Assembly (NCBI RefSeq): GCF_013410545.1
Contig: NZ_JACCFV010000001.1
Location: forward strand, 1,860,001-1,924,000
Source of the DNA: Pseudoclavibacter chungangensis
Lineage (GTDB): Bacteria > Actinomycetota > Actinomycetes > Actinomycetales > Microbacteriaceae
Length of the DNA: 64,000 bases
Reading direction: 5' to 3'
Shown here one piece after another: positions 53,277-62,911 of this stretch (within the stretch, counting starts at the first letter, position 1; the number at the start of each line of letters is the position of its first letter). A model generated the notes under the pieces. The model did no database searches and had not been told where the DNA came from. It worked only from the letters and a program-made list of their open reading frames with translations. The position numbers and the translations under genes are program-made.

Positions 53277-54236
53277 ATGACCACAACATCCGCTTCCGCC
53301 TTCGACGTGATCACGATCGGCCGTCTCGGCGTCGACGTCTACCCGCTGCAGACCGGTGTCGGCCTCGAGGACGTGACCTCCTTCGGCAAGTTCCTCGGCG
53401 GCAGCGCCGCCAACGTCGCCGTCGCCGCCGCCCGGCACGGACACCCCACCGCCCTCGTCTCACGCGTCGGCGCCGACCCGTTCGGCACCTACCTGCTACG
53501 CGAGCTCGACCGTCTCGACGTCTCCAACCGCTTCGTCGCGACCGACCCCGACTACCCCACGCCCGTCACGTTCTGCGAGATCTTCCCGCCCGACGACTTC
53601 CCGCTGTACTTCTACCGGAAGCCCAAGGCCCCCGATCTGCAGGTCTCGACGGCCGACCTCGACCTCGACGCCGTCCGCGACGCGCGCATCTACTGGTCGA
53701 CCGTCACGGGCCTCAGCGAGGAGCCGAGCCGCAGCACGCACTTCGACGCATGGGCCGCCCGTGGCCGCGCGCCGCTCACGATCCTCGACCTCGACTACCG
53801 CCCCATGTTCTGGGCGACCCCGGCCGAGGCGTCCGAGCAGGTCGCGAAGGCCCTCGAGCACGTCACCATCGCGGTCGGCAACAAGGAGGAGTGCGAGGTC
53901 GCCGTCGGCGAGACCGAGCCCCACCGCGCCGCCGACGCCCTGCTCGAGCGTGGTCTCGAACTCGCGATCGTCAAGCAGGGCCCCAAGGGCGTCCTCGCGA
54001 AGACCCGCGACGAGACCGTCGAGGTGCCGCCCTACTTCGTCGACGTCGTCAACGGGCTCGGCGCCGGCGACAGCTTCGGCGGCGCGCTCTGCCACGGCCT
54101 CCTCGAGGGCTGGGACCTCGAGCACATCCTGCGCTTCGCCAACGTCGCCGGGGCCCTCGTGGCCGGCCGCCTCGAGTGCTCCACCGCCATGCCGACGACC
54201 GCCGAGGTCGACGCGATCCTCCAGGGAGCCGAGTGA
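53277..54236 (+). CDS. iolC: 5-dehydro-2-deoxygluconokinase
   Basis: The 319-aa PfkB-family kinase has DVITIGRLGVDVYPLQ, GKFLGGSAANVAVAAARHG (substrate glycines), a central VGNKEECEVAVGE and the ATP/catalytic segment FVDVVNGLGAGDSFGGALCH (base Asp in GAGD). It phosphorylates 5-dehydro-2-deoxygluconate in inositol catabolism. GAGAAAG lies upstream of ATG 53277. First gene of the operon; a TGATG overlap couples it to the next. Confidence 0.93.
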   Translation: MTTTSASAFDVITIGRLGVDVYPLQTGVGLEDVTSFGKFLGGSAANVAVAAARHGHPTALVSRVGADPFGTYLLRELDRLDVSNRFVATDPDYPTPVTFCEIFPPDDFPLYFYRKPKAPDLQVSTADLDLDAVRDARIYWSTVTGLSEEPSRSTHFDAWAARGRAPLTILDLDYRPMFWATPAEASEQVAKALEHVTIAVGNKEECEVAVGETEPHRAADALLERGLELAIVKQGPKGVLAKTRDETVEVPPYFVDVVNGLGAGDSFGGALCHGLLEGWDLEHILRFANVAGALVAGRLECSTAMPTTAEVDAILQGAE

Positions 54237-55159
54237 TGACCGACACCGCCATTCCGACCTTCGCCCAGCGCGGCTTCATCGACGCCGCCGCGTTCGAGCG
54301 CCTCCGCGAGACCCGGGCCACCGACCCCGGGGCGCTCGCCGAGATCTACGCGGCGCGCACCCGCCGCGACCTGCTGCCCGCCGACGGCCGCCTCTTCATC
54401 GTCGCCGCCGACCACCCCGCACGCGGCGCGCTCGGGGTCGGCGACGACCCCATGGCGATGGCCGACCGCTACGAGCTGCTCGAGCGTCTCGCGCTCGCTT
54501 TGTCGCGCCCCGGCGTCGACGGCGTGCTCGGCACGCCCGACATCATCGACGACCTCGCGCTCCTCGGCGCGCTCGACGACAAGATCGTCGTCGGCTCGAT
54601 GAACCGTGGCGGCCTGCGCGGTGCGAGCTTCGAGATGGACGACCGCTTCACCGGCTACGACATCGCCGGTATCGTGCGCGACCGCCTCGATTTCGCGAAG
54701 ACGCTCCTGCGCATCAACCTCGACGACCCGGCCACCGTCGCCACGATCGTCGCGAACGCCGAGGCCGTCAACGACGCCGCGGCCGCCCGCATCCCGATCA
54801 TGCTCGAGCCGTTCATCAGCGAGTGGCGCGACGGTCGCATCGTCAACGACCAAACGGCCGACGCCGTCATCCGCTCCGTCGGCATCGCCGCCGGTATCGG
54901 CACGACGAGCTCGCACACGTGGATGAAGCTTCCCGTCGTCCCCGAGATGGACCGCGTCATGGCCTCCACGACGTTCCCGACGCTGCTCCTCGGTGGCGAA
55001 CGCTCCGACGACGCGGACGCGACCTACGACAGCTGGCGCGACGCCCTCGCGCTCCCCGGCGTCCGTGGCCTCACGGTCGGGCGCAGTCTGCTGTACCCGC
55101 AGGACGGCGACGTCGTCGAGGCCGTCGACATCGCCGCGGGCCTCGTCCACGGCGCCTGA
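54236..55159 (+). CDS. Aldolase of the inositol operon (Cgl0158/IolJ-like, TIM barrel)
   Basis: The 307-aa protein has FIVAADHPARGALGVGDDP (Lys-less Class I-like region of the Cgl0158 family), DGVLGTPDIIDDLALLG, VVGSMNRGGLRGASFEMDDR and TLLLGGERSDD, the pattern of the actinobacterial inositol-locus aldolase next to iolC. It probably cleaves 6-phospho-5-dehydro-2-deoxygluconate to malonate semialdehyde and dihydroxyacetone phosphate, taking the place of IolJ. That role is by position and family. One-base overlap with iolC. Confidence 0.85.
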   Translation: MTDTAIPTFAQRGFIDAAAFERLRETRATDPGALAEIYAARTRRDLLPADGRLFIVAADHPARGALGVGDDPMAMADRYELLERLALALSRPGVDGVLGTPDIIDDLALLGALDDKIVVGSMNRGGLRGASFEMDDRFTGYDIAGIVRDRLDFAKTLLRINLDDPATVATIVANAEAVNDAAAARIPIMLEPFISEWRDGRIVNDQTADAVIRSVGIAAGIGTTSSHTWMKLPVVPEMDRVMASTTFPTLLLGGERSDDADATYDSWRDALALPGVRGLTVGRSLLYPQDGDVVEAVDIAAGLVHGA

Positions 55160-55284
55160 CCGCACGAGATCGCCGATCGTCCGCCCCCACCCCGCGGCGG
55201 CGATCGGCGCCCGACACCCACGGCACAGGGGCTCCCATGCCGCGCTCACGACCCACCATCCGACCCGCCAGGAGAACACCGGAC

Positions 55285-56790
55285 ATGACCGAAACCACAC
55301 TCCCCGTCGTCCCGCACTGGATCAACGGTGCCGAGGTGCCCGCCACCTCCGACCGCACCTCGCCCGTCTTCGACCCCGCCCGCGGCGTCCAGACGAAGAC
55401 CCTCGGCCTCGCGAACAAGGCCGACATCGACGCCGCCGTCAAGGCCGCCGCCGACGCGTTCCCCGCGTGGCGCGACCTGTCGCTCGCGAAGCGCCAGCAG
55501 ATCATCTTCCGCTTCCGCGAACTGATCGTCGAGCGCCGCCAGGAGCTCGCCGAGATCATCACGTCCGAGCACGGCAAGGTCGTCTCCGACGCGGCCGGCG
55601 AGGTCCAGCGCGGCATCGAGGTCGTCGAGCTCGCCACGGGCTTCCCGCACCTCATCAAGGGCGGCTTCTCGGAGAACGTCTCCACGGGTATCGACGTCTA
55701 CTCGATCAACCAGCCCCTCGGCGTCGTCGGCATCATCTCGCCTTTCAACTTCCCCGCCATGGTGCCGATGTGGTTCTTCCCCATCGCGATCGCCGCGGGC
55801 AACACCGTGATCCTCAAGCCGAGCGAGAAGGACCCGTCGGCCGCCAACTGGCTCGCCGCCCTCTGGAAGGAAGCCGGCCTCCCCGACGGCGTCTTCAACG
55901 TCCTCCACGGCGACAAGGAGGCCGTCGACGGTCTGCTCGAGGCACCCGAGGTGCAGTCGATCTCGTTCGTCGGCTCGACGCCCATCGCGCGCTACATCTA
56001 CGAGAACGCCGCGAAGACCGGAAAGCGCGTCCAGGCGCTCGGCGGCGCGAAGAACCACATGCTCGTCCTCCCGGACGCCGACCTCGACCTCGTGGCCGAC
56101 CAGGCGATCAACGCGGGCTTCGGCTCCGCGGGTGAGCGCTGCATGGCCGTCTCGGTCGTGCTCGCCGTCGAGCCCGTCGCCGACGAGCTCATCGCCAAGA
56201 TCGAGGAGCGCATCGCGAAGCTGCGCATCGGCGACGGCCGCCGCGAGCCCGACATGGGCCCGCTCGTGACCGAAGCGCACCGTGACAAGGTCGCGTCGTA
56301 CATCGACGTCGCCGCACAGGACGGCGCGAAGGTCGTCGTCGACGGCCGCGGCATCGAGGTCGACGGCGACGAGAACGGCTTCTGGCTCGGCCCGACCCTC
56401 CTCGACGCGGTCCCCACCACGTCGCGCGCCTACACCGAGGAGATCTTCGGCCCGGTGCTCTCGATCGTGCGCGTCGAGTCCTTCCAGGAGGGCGTCGACC
56501 TCATCAACACCGGCGAGTTCGGCAACGGCACCGCGATCTTCACGAACGACGGTGGCGCCGCGCGTCGCTTCCAGCGCGAGATCCAGGTCGGCATGATCGG
56601 CATCAACGTGCCGATCCCCGTGCCGGTCGGCTACTACTCCTTCGGCGGCTGGAAGAACTCGGCCTTCGGCGGATCGAAGGCCTACGGCGAGCAGGGCTTC
56701 GCGTTCTTCACGCAGGAGAAGGCCGTCACGAGCCGCTGGCTCGACCCCGCCACGCACGGCGGTATCAACCTCGGCTTCCCCGAGAACTGA
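55285..56790 (+). CDS. iolA: CoA-acylating (methyl)malonate-semialdehyde dehydrogenase
   Basis: The 501-aa aldehyde dehydrogenase has VVGIISPFNFPAMVPMWFF, ILKPSEKDPSAANWLA, VSFVGSTPIARYIYENA-like NAD contacts, GGAKNHMLVLPDADLD and the nucleophile segment GSAGERCMAVSV (Cys). These are MmsA/IolA signatures; it oxidises malonate semialdehyde to acetyl-CoA plus CO2. AGGAGA lies 9 nt before ATG 55285. The gap to the gene upstream is 125 nt, and a strong hairpin follows. Confidence 0.95.
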   Translation: MTETTLPVVPHWINGAEVPATSDRTSPVFDPARGVQTKTLGLANKADIDAAVKAAADAFPAWRDLSLAKRQQIIFRFRELIVERRQELAEIITSEHGKVVSDAAGEVQRGIEVVELATGFPHLIKGGFSENVSTGIDVYSINQPLGVVGIISPFNFPAMVPMWFFPIAIAAGNTVILKPSEKDPSAANWLAALWKEAGLPDGVFNVLHGDKEAVDGLLEAPEVQSISFVGSTPIARYIYENAAKTGKRVQALGGAKNHMLVLPDADLDLVADQAINAGFGSAGERCMAVSVVLAVEPVADELIAKIEERIAKLRIGDGRREPDMGPLVTEAHRDKVASYIDVAAQDGAKVVVDGRGIEVDGDENGFWLGPTLLDAVPTTSRAYTEEIFGPVLSIVRVESFQEGVDLINTGEFGNGTAIFTNDGGAARRFQREIQVGMIGINVPIPVPVGYYSFGGWKNSAFGGSKAYGEQGFAFFTQEKAVTSRWLDPATHGGINLGFPEN

Positions 56791-56799
56791 CCCCGTCAC

Positions 56800-56832
56800 C
56801 GCGTCGCCCGGAGCACCGCTCCGGGCGACGCG
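56800..56832 (+). other. Strong intra-operon hairpin between iolA and iolB
   Basis: CGCGTCGCCCGGAGC (56800-56814) pairs perfectly with GCTCCGGGCGACGCG (56818-56832) around a 3-nt loop. No T run follows. It could attenuate or process the polycistronic message and protect the 3' end of the iolA part. A partial repeat rich in AGCACC/GCACCA follows (56875-56905). Confidence 0.65.
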
Positions 56833-56966
56833 GCCGACCGGCCCGACGACGGGCCGGACCGAACGACCAGCAGCACCCCGCACCACCAGTAGCACCCGCA
56901 CCACCACGGCCGCCGATCGGACCGAGCGACGAGCAGCCGATCGCATCGACGAGCAAAGGAGCACGC

Positions 56967-57938
56967 ATGAGCACGACGAACGAGTGGTTCCACACGAAGG
57001 GATCCCTCGCGCAGGGCGATTGGGAGACCGTCGTCGACGCCTCGCTGCCCGGCTGGGCCCACACGGGACTTCGCATCGCGCAGCTCGACGAGACCGGCCG
57101 TCTGACCCTCGAATCGGGCGACGTCGAGCGCATCGTCATCCCGCTCACGGGCTCCTTCACGGTCGACGTCGAAGACGCCGGCGAGCGCTCGAGCATCGCG
57201 CTCGCGGGCCGCCCCTCCGTCTTCGACGGCCCCGCCGACGTGCTCTATCTGCCCGTCGGTGCCGCCGGCACGATCCGCCTCACCGAGCGCAACGCCGCGA
57301 GCCCCGACGGCTCCGGCCGCGTCGCCGTCGCGGAGGCCCCGGCGACCGAGCGCTTCCCGCTCCGCCACATCACGAAGGCCGAGACCCCCGTCGAGCTGCG
57401 CGGCGCGGGCCGCTCGAGCCGCCAGGTGCACAACTTCGGCACCGTCGCCGGACTCGACGCACAGAAGTTCATCGTGTGCGAGGTCATCACGCCCGCCGAG
57501 AACTGGTCGAGCTACCCCGCCCACAAGCACGACGTCGAGAACCCCGGCCACGAGACCTCGCTCGAGGAGATCTACTACTTCGAGACCGCCGTCTCGCGCG
57601 GCCTCGACACCCCGGCCGAAGCCGACCCCGTCGGGCTGTTCGCCACGTACTCGTCCGAGGCCGGTGACATCGACACGAACGCGATCGTCCGCTCCGGCGA
57701 CGTCGCCCTCGTGCCGTTCGGCTACCACGGCCCGGCCGCCGCGGCCCCCGGCTACGACCTCTACTACCTCAACGTCATGGCCGGCCCCGGCCCCGAGCGC
57801 GCCTGGCTCATCAGCGACGACCCCGCCCACGGCTGGGTCCGCGAGAGCTGGGAGGGCCAGGACGTCGACCCCCGCCTCCCCTACACCGACCGCACCGAGA
57901 ACGCCGGAAGCGCCCCCGCTCCGACGAAGGAGAACTGA
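56967..57938 (+). CDS. iolB: 5-deoxy-glucuronate isomerase
   Basis: The 323-aa bicupin has the IolB metal-site segments: SSYPAHKHDVENPGHETSLE (His, His, Glu) and GDVALVPFGYHGPAAAAPGY (His), plus LEEIYYFE and YYLNVMAGPG. It isomerises 5-deoxy-glucuronate to 5-dehydro-2-deoxygluconate, the IolC substrate. AAAGGAG is 6 nt before ATG 56967. It is followed 3 nt later by iolD. Confidence 0.95.
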   Translation: MSTTNEWFHTKGSLAQGDWETVVDASLPGWAHTGLRIAQLDETGRLTLESGDVERIVIPLTGSFTVDVEDAGERSSIALAGRPSVFDGPADVLYLPVGAAGTIRLTERNAASPDGSGRVAVAEAPATERFPLRHITKAETPVELRGAGRSSRQVHNFGTVAGLDAQKFIVCEVITPAENWSSYPAHKHDVENPGHETSLEEIYYFETAVSRGLDTPAEADPVGLFATYSSEAGDIDTNAIVRSGDVALVPFGYHGPAAAAPGYDLYYLNVMAGPGPERAWLISDDPAHGWVRESWEGQDVDPRLPYTDRTENAGSAPAPTKEN

Positions 57939-57941
57939 CCC

Positions 57942-59918
57942 GTGAGCACCACCCGCATGACCGTCGCCCAGGCGCTCGTCACCTTCCTCGGGCGCCAGTG
58001 GACGGTCGACGGCGACCACCGCGAGCGGACGGTCCCCGGCATGTTCGGGATCTTCGGCCACGGCAACGTCGCGGGCATCGGCCAGGCGCTCCGCCAGGCC
58101 AACGAGCTCGACCCCGAGCTCATGCCCTACTACCAGGCCCGCAACGAGCAGGCCATGGTCCACCAGTCGGTCGGCTACGCCCGCATGCACCGCCGACTCG
58201 GCACGTTCGCGTCCGCCGCGTCCGTCGGCCCCGGCGCCGCGAACATGCTCACGGGCGCCGCGCTCGCGACGAGCAACCGTCTGCCCGCGCTGCTCCTGCC
58301 GAGCGACACGTTCGCGACCCGCGTCTCCGACCCCGTGCTCCAGCAGCTCGAGCTCCCGCACGACCCGGGCATCCAGGTCACCGATGCGTTCCGGCCCCTG
58401 TCGCGCTTCTTCGACCGCGTGCAGCGCCACGAGCAGCTGTACTCGATCGCCCTCGCCGCGATGCGCGTGCTCACCGACCCCGCCGAGACCGGCGCGGTCA
58501 CGATCGCGCTCCCCGAGGACGTCCAGGCCGAGGTCGTCGACGTGCCCGACGAGTTCCTCCAGGTGCGCGAGTGGCACCTCTCGCGGCCGCTCCCCCAGCC
58601 CGGCCCGCTCGCCCGCGCGATCGAGGCCATCGCCCACGCGAAGCGACCGTTCGTCGTCGCGGGCGGTGGCGTGCTCTACTCGGGCGCCGAGGGCCAGCTC
58701 CGCGCCTTCGTCGAGGCCACCGGCATCCCCGTCGGCACCTCGCAGGCCGGCGGCGGTGTGCTCGACTGGGACCACCCGCAGAACCTCGGCGGCGTCGGCG
58801 CGACCGGCACGCTCGCCGCGAACCGCATAGCGGCCGAGGCCGACGTCGTCATCGGCATCGGCACGCGCTACAGCGACTTCACGACCGCGAGCCGCACCGC
58901 GTTCCAGAACCCCGACGTGACGTTCGTGAACATCAACGTCGCGTCCTTCGACGCCTACAAGCACGGCACGCAGCTCCCCGTCGTCGCGGACGCCCGCGAG
59001 ACCCTCACGGTCCTGCGTCGTGAGCTCGCCGACCTCCGCGTCGACCCCGCCTACGCGGCTCGTATCGCCGAGGAGAAGGCGAACTGGGACCGCGTCGTCG
59101 ACGAGGCCTTCGCCCCGTCCCACCTCGAGCTGCCCGGCCAGGCCGAGATCATCGGTGCCGTGCAGCGCGCGAGCGCGCCCGAGGACGTCGTCGTGCAGGC
59201 GGCCGGTTCGCTGCCCGGCGACCTCCACAAGCTGTGGCGCGTGCGCGACCCGCTCGGCTACCACGTCGAGTACGCGTTCTCGTGCATGGGGTACGAGATC
59301 GCGGGTGGCCTCGGTGTGCGCCGCGGCATCGACGCGTCCGACACCGATCGCGACGTCATCGTCATGGTCGGCGACGGTTCGTACCTCATGCTCCACACCG
59401 AGCTCGTCACGGCGGTCGCGGAGGGCCTCAAGCTCATCCTCGTCATCATCCAGAACGAGGGCTACGCGTCGATCGGTCACCTCTCCGAGACCGTCGGCTC
59501 CGACCGCTTCGGCACGTGGTACCGGCCCTACGACGAGCAGGCACGGAACTTCCAGGGGCCCGGGCACCTGCCCGTGGATCTCGCGGCGAACGCCCGCAGC
59601 TACGGCCTCGACGTCGTCGACCTGGCGCCCGGCGCCGACGTCGTCGAACGACTCCAGGCGGCGATCGCCGACGCGAAGGCCTCGGACACGTCGACCGTGA
59701 TCCACCTCCACTCCGACCCGCTCGTGTACGCACCCGACGGTGAGGGCTGGTGGGACGTCCCCGTCTCGCCCGTGTCGGAGATCGACTCCACCCGGCGCGC
59801 GTACGAGGCGTACCGCGAACAGAAGGCCGCGCAGCGCCCCCTCGTGGGCGCCCGCCCCCAGACCCCCGGTGCCGACAGCGATGCCGACACGGACGAACAG
59901 AACGGACAGAACGCATGA
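57942..59918 (+). CDS. iolD: 3D-trihydroxycyclohexane-1,2-dione acylhydrolase (ThDP)
   Basis: The 658-aa ThDP enzyme has the N-terminal PYR domain (GIFGHGNVAGIGQALRQA, RNEQAMVHQSVGYAR with catalytic Glu), a middle domain (GGVLYSGAEGQLRAF) and the PP domain with MVGDGSYLMLHTELVTAV to IIQNEGYASIGHL (GDGS-N magnesium/ThDP motif). It opens the inositol-derived ring to 5-deoxyglucuronate. GTG 57942 has AAGGAGAA upstream. The C-terminus is a short disordered Asp/Thr tail. Overlaps iolE by 4 nt. Confidence 0.95.
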   Translation: MSTTRMTVAQALVTFLGRQWTVDGDHRERTVPGMFGIFGHGNVAGIGQALRQANELDPELMPYYQARNEQAMVHQSVGYARMHRRLGTFASAASVGPGAANMLTGAALATSNRLPALLLPSDTFATRVSDPVLQQLELPHDPGIQVTDAFRPLSRFFDRVQRHEQLYSIALAAMRVLTDPAETGAVTIALPEDVQAEVVDVPDEFLQVREWHLSRPLPQPGPLARAIEAIAHAKRPFVVAGGGVLYSGAEGQLRAFVEATGIPVGTSQAGGGVLDWDHPQNLGGVGATGTLAANRIAAEADVVIGIGTRYSDFTTASRTAFQNPDVTFVNINVASFDAYKHGTQLPVVADARETLTVLRRELADLRVDPAYAARIAEEKANWDRVVDEAFAPSHLELPGQAEIIGAVQRASAPEDVVVQAAGSLPGDLHKLWRVRDPLGYHVEYAFSCMGYEIAGGLGVRRGIDASDTDRDVIVMVGDGSYLMLHTELVTAVAEGLKLILVIIQNEGYASIGHLSETVGSDRFGTWYRPYDEQARNFQGPGHLPVDLAANARSYGLDVVDLAPGADVVERLQAAIADAKASDTSTVIHLHSDPLVYAPDGEGWWDVPVSPVSEIDSTRRAYEAYREQKAAQRPLVGARPQTPGADSDADTDEQNGQNA

Positions 59919-60826
59919 CCGCCGACGGCATCCGCATCGGAACCGCACCCGACTCGTGGGGCGTGTGGCTCCCCGACCACCCCGGCCAGGTGCCGTGGGA
60001 ACGCTTCCTCGACGAAGCCGCCGCGGCGGGCTACACGTGGATCGAACTCGGCCCCTACGGCTACCTCCCCACCGACCCGAGCCGACTGCGCGACGAGCTC
60101 GACGAGCGCGGCCTGAAGCTCTCGGCCGGCACCGTGTTCACCGGGTTCCACAAGGGTGACGAGCAGTGGGAGCGCGCGTGGGACCAGGCGATCGCCGTCG
60201 CCGGTCTCGCCGCAGCCCTCGGCGCCGAGCACCTCGTCGTCATCCCCGACATGTGGCGCAGCGACATCACGGGCGAGGCGATCGAGTCGCGCACCCTCGA
60301 CGACGCGCAGTGGGCGAAGCTCGCGGCGGGTCAGAACAAGCTCGGCAAGGCGCTCCTCGAGGAGTACGGCGTCAAGCAGCAGTTCCACTCGCACGCCGAC
60401 AGCCACGTCGGCACGTACCGCGAGGTCGAGCGGCTCCTGCACGAGACCGACCCGCGCTACGTCAACCTGTGCCTCGACACGGGCCACTTCGCCTACTACG
60501 GCGGCGACAACCTGCGCCTCATGAACGCGTACCCGGAGCGCATCGGCTACCTGCACCTCAAGCAGGTCGACCCCGATCTCCTGTTCGACGTGCTCAAGAA
60601 CGACGTCCCCTTCGGCGAGGCCGTCGCACAGGAGATCATGGTCGAGCCGCCGAACGGCGTCCCCCCGCTCGCGCCGATCATCGAGCGCGCCGCACAGATC
60701 GACCCGAACATCTTCGGCATCGTCGAGCACGACATGTTCGGCTGCTCGGTCGACCGCCCGTTCCCCGTCGCCCAGCGCACGCGGGAGCACATCTTCTCGT
60801 CGACGCCCCTCGCGCGCAACGACTGA
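59915..60826 (+). CDS. iolE: Inosose dehydratase
   Basis: The 303-aa TIM barrel has GTAPDSWGVWLPDHPGQVPW at the start, typical of IolE, then FHSHADSHVGTYREVERL, NLCLDTGHFAYYGGDNLRL (Asp/His), YLHLKQVDPDLL and FGIVEHDMFG (Glu/His). It dehydrates scyllo-inosose to the dione used by IolD, using a metal and possibly glutathione-independent chemistry. It overlaps iolD by 4 nt; iolG follows after 45 nt. Confidence 0.95.
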   Translation: MTADGIRIGTAPDSWGVWLPDHPGQVPWERFLDEAAAAGYTWIELGPYGYLPTDPSRLRDELDERGLKLSAGTVFTGFHKGDEQWERAWDQAIAVAGLAAALGAEHLVVIPDMWRSDITGEAIESRTLDDAQWAKLAAGQNKLGKALLEEYGVKQQFHSHADSHVGTYREVERLLHETDPRYVNLCLDTGHFAYYGGDNLRLMNAYPERIGYLHLKQVDPDLLFDVLKNDVPFGEAVAQEIMVEPPNGVPPLAPIIERAAQIDPNIFGIVEHDMFGCSVDRPFPVAQRTREHIFSSTPLARND

Positions 60827-60871
60827 CCCCCTGACGCACACCCACACACCCGCAGAATCGAGAGCATCTCA

Positions 60872-61882
60872 ATGACCGAGAACCTCCGCATCGGCATCGT
60901 CGGCGCCGGCCTCATGGGCGGCGACCACGTGACCCGCATCACCAACCGCGTCTCCGGCGCGAGCGTCAGTGCCATCGTCGAGCCCGACGAGACCCGTGGC
61001 GCGGCCGCCGCCGCGAACGCGCCCGGCGCCCGCTCCTTCACGCGCATCGAGGACGCAATCGAGGCCGACGCGCTCGACGCCGTCCTCATCGCCACCCCGG
61101 GTGCGTACCACGAGCCCGTCCTGCTGCCCGCGCTCGAAGCCGGCCTGCCGATCCTCTGCGAGAAGCCGCTCACCCCCGACCCCGAGTCGTCGCTGCGCAT
61201 CCTCGAGGCCGAGCAGAAGCTCGACCGCCCGCACATCCAGGTCGGGTTCATGCGCCGCTTCGACGCCGAGTACGCGAAGCTGCGCGCCCTCGTCGAGTCG
61301 GGGCGTCTCGGCGAGCTCCTCATGGTGCGCGCCGTGCACCGCAACCCCGACGTGCCGCCGTCGTACACGCAGTCGATGCTCATCACCGACTCGGTCGTGC
61401 ACGAGTTCGACGTCACGCCGTGGCTCGCCGGCAGCGACGTCCGCTCCGTCGAGGTGCGTCACCCGCGCCGCAACTCGAAGGCGCCGGAGCGCCTGCGCGA
61501 ACCCATCCTCGTGCTCATCGAGCTCGCGAACGGCGTCCTCGTCGACGTCGAGATGAACGTGTCGATCGGCTTCGGCTACCAGGTCGCGACCGAGGCCGTC
61601 TTCGAGCAGGGCGTCGCCCGCATCGGCCAGCCGCAGGGTCTGCAGACCTGGCACGACGGAACGTTCGCGATCGACGAGCACCGCAGCTTCACGACGCGCT
61701 TCGCCGACGCGTACGACGCGCAGATCCAGCGCTGGGTGGAGGCGGTCAAGCGCGGCACGATCGACGGCCCCAGCGCATGGGACGGCTTCAAGGTCGCGCT
61801 CGCGTGCGAGGCGGGCGTCGCCGCGCTCGACGGCGGCATCCAGCAGGTCGTCATCCCCGAGCGGCCCGCGTTCTACGCCTGA
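60872..61882 (+). CDS. iolG: myo-inositol 2-dehydrogenase
   Basis: The 336-aa Gfo/Idh/MocA protein has RIGIVGAGLMGGDHVTRI (NAD fold), PILCEKPLTPDPE (catalytic Lys), QVGFMRRFDAEYAKLR and DSVVHEFDVTPWLAG (active-site His/Asp). It oxidises myo-inositol to scyllo-inosose, the first step of the pathway. Located between iolE and iolH as in corynebacterial clusters. A GAGAG-like site is near ATG 60872. The operon has a second such enzyme at 16.9 kb. Confidence 0.95.
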   Translation: MTENLRIGIVGAGLMGGDHVTRITNRVSGASVSAIVEPDETRGAAAAANAPGARSFTRIEDAIEADALDAVLIATPGAYHEPVLLPALEAGLPILCEKPLTPDPESSLRILEAEQKLDRPHIQVGFMRRFDAEYAKLRALVESGRLGELLMVRAVHRNPDVPPSYTQSMLITDSVVHEFDVTPWLAGSDVRSVEVRHPRRNSKAPERLREPILVLIELANGVLVDVEMNVSIGFGYQVATEAVFEQGVARIGQPQGLQTWHDGTFAIDEHRSFTTRFADAYDAQIQRWVEAVKRGTIDGPSAWDGFKVALACEAGVAALDGGIQQVVIPERPAFYA

Positions 61883-61923
61883 GCACCCCGCCACCGGCCG
61901 CCACCGATCGACGAAGGAGCATC

Positions 61924-62811
61924 GTGGTCACCATCGCACTCGACCCCACCCCGTATCACTCGACGCACTCCCTGCTGGAGTTCCCCGACGTCGCCGCCCG
62001 CGCGGGCTACGACGCACTCCAGCTCACGCCGCACCCCGACTTCGGTCCGTTCTTCCGCTACCCCAAGGCGGACGACGCACTCGTGCGGAACCTCAAGAAG
62101 CGCGCCGCCGATGCGGGCGTCCGCATCCCGGCGATCCTTCCCGTCCAGCGCCTCGCCTGGCCTGACGAGACCCGTCGCCGAGCGGCCGTGCGGAATTTCC
62201 GCCGGATCATCGAGCTCGCCGTGCAGCTCGAGGTGCCGGTCATCAACACCGAGTTCTCCGGGCGTCCCGACGAACTGCAGGAGGACTCCGAGGCCGCGTT
62301 CTACACGACCATGGAGGAGCTCCTCCCGATCATCGAACGCGAGGGGATCCGGGTGAACATCGACCCGCACCCCGACGACTTCGTCGAGGACGGGCTCGAC
62401 GCGTGGCGCGTCATCCGCGCACTCAACTCGGACTCGATCGGCTTCGTGTACGTCGCCTCGCACACGTTCCACTACGGTGACCGCGCGACGAGCCTCATCC
62501 CCGAGCTCGGAGCACGCCTCGGCGCGGTGTACGCGGCCGACACGTTCGACCACAACCGCTCGCACGGGCTCCGCTACATCACGAACCCGCCCGGCAACGC
62601 CGTCCGCGTGCACCAGCACCTGCGCATCGGCGACGGTGACGTCGACTGGGGCGAGCTGTTCGGGACGCTCGCCGCGAGCGGGTACTTCGAGCGGGATGAC
62701 GCGCTCGTCGTCTCGAACGTGTTCGGGGAGGACGAGACCGCCGACGAGACGTCGCGCTTCCAGCTCGACCGCATCCGTCAGCTCGTCGACGAGGCCCGCT
62801 CGGCCGACTGA
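61924..62811 (+). CDS. iolH: IolH-like sugar phosphate isomerase/epimerase
   Basis: The 295-aa TIM barrel starts at GTG 61924 after AAGGAG. It has ALDPTPYHSTHSLLEFPDVA, IPAILPVQRLAWPDE, VINTEFSGRPDELQEDSEA, IRVNIDPHPDDFVEDG (metal-type residues), YVASHTFHYGD and HNRSHGLRYITNPPG. These identify the actinobacterial IolH group at the end of the inositol operon; its step is not settled. A hairpin terminator follows 15 nt after the stop. Confidence 0.9.
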   Translation: MVTIALDPTPYHSTHSLLEFPDVAARAGYDALQLTPHPDFGPFFRYPKADDALVRNLKKRAADAGVRIPAILPVQRLAWPDETRRRAAVRNFRRIIELAVQLEVPVINTEFSGRPDELQEDSEAAFYTTMEELLPIIEREGIRVNIDPHPDDFVEDGLDAWRVIRALNSDSIGFVYVASHTFHYGDRATSLIPELGARLGAVYAADTFDHNRSHGLRYITNPPGNAVRVHQHLRIGDGDVDWGELFGTLAASGYFERDDALVVSNVFGEDETADETSRFQLDRIRQLVDEARSAD

Positions 62812-62826
62812 GCCCGTTGCACCCAC

Positions 62827-62868
62827 CGACCGCAGCCCACGTCGCCCCCGCGACGTGGGCTGCGGTCG
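62827..62868. terminator. Bidirectional hairpin terminator between iolH and gntR-type gene
   Basis: A perfect 19-bp stem: 62827-62845 (CGACCGCAGCCCACGTCGC) and 62850-62868, with loop CCCC; TTGCT follows on the plus strand. It separates the convergent iol operon and regulator. Confidence 0.88.
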
Positions 62869-62911
62869 TTGCTCGCGGCCCGCTGCGGAGCCGCGCGAGG
62901 TCGCTTGCCAC

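Noticed and set aside
56875..56905. Short AGCACC/GCACCA repeats as a CRISPR-like array
   Set aside because: Units are too short, imperfect and without spacers; no cas genes in the window.
56796..59948. 1050-codon minus-strand open frame opposite iolB and iolD
   Set aside because: Low-complexity Val/Gly/Arg/Asp composition and no motif; iolB and iolD on the plus strand are certain.
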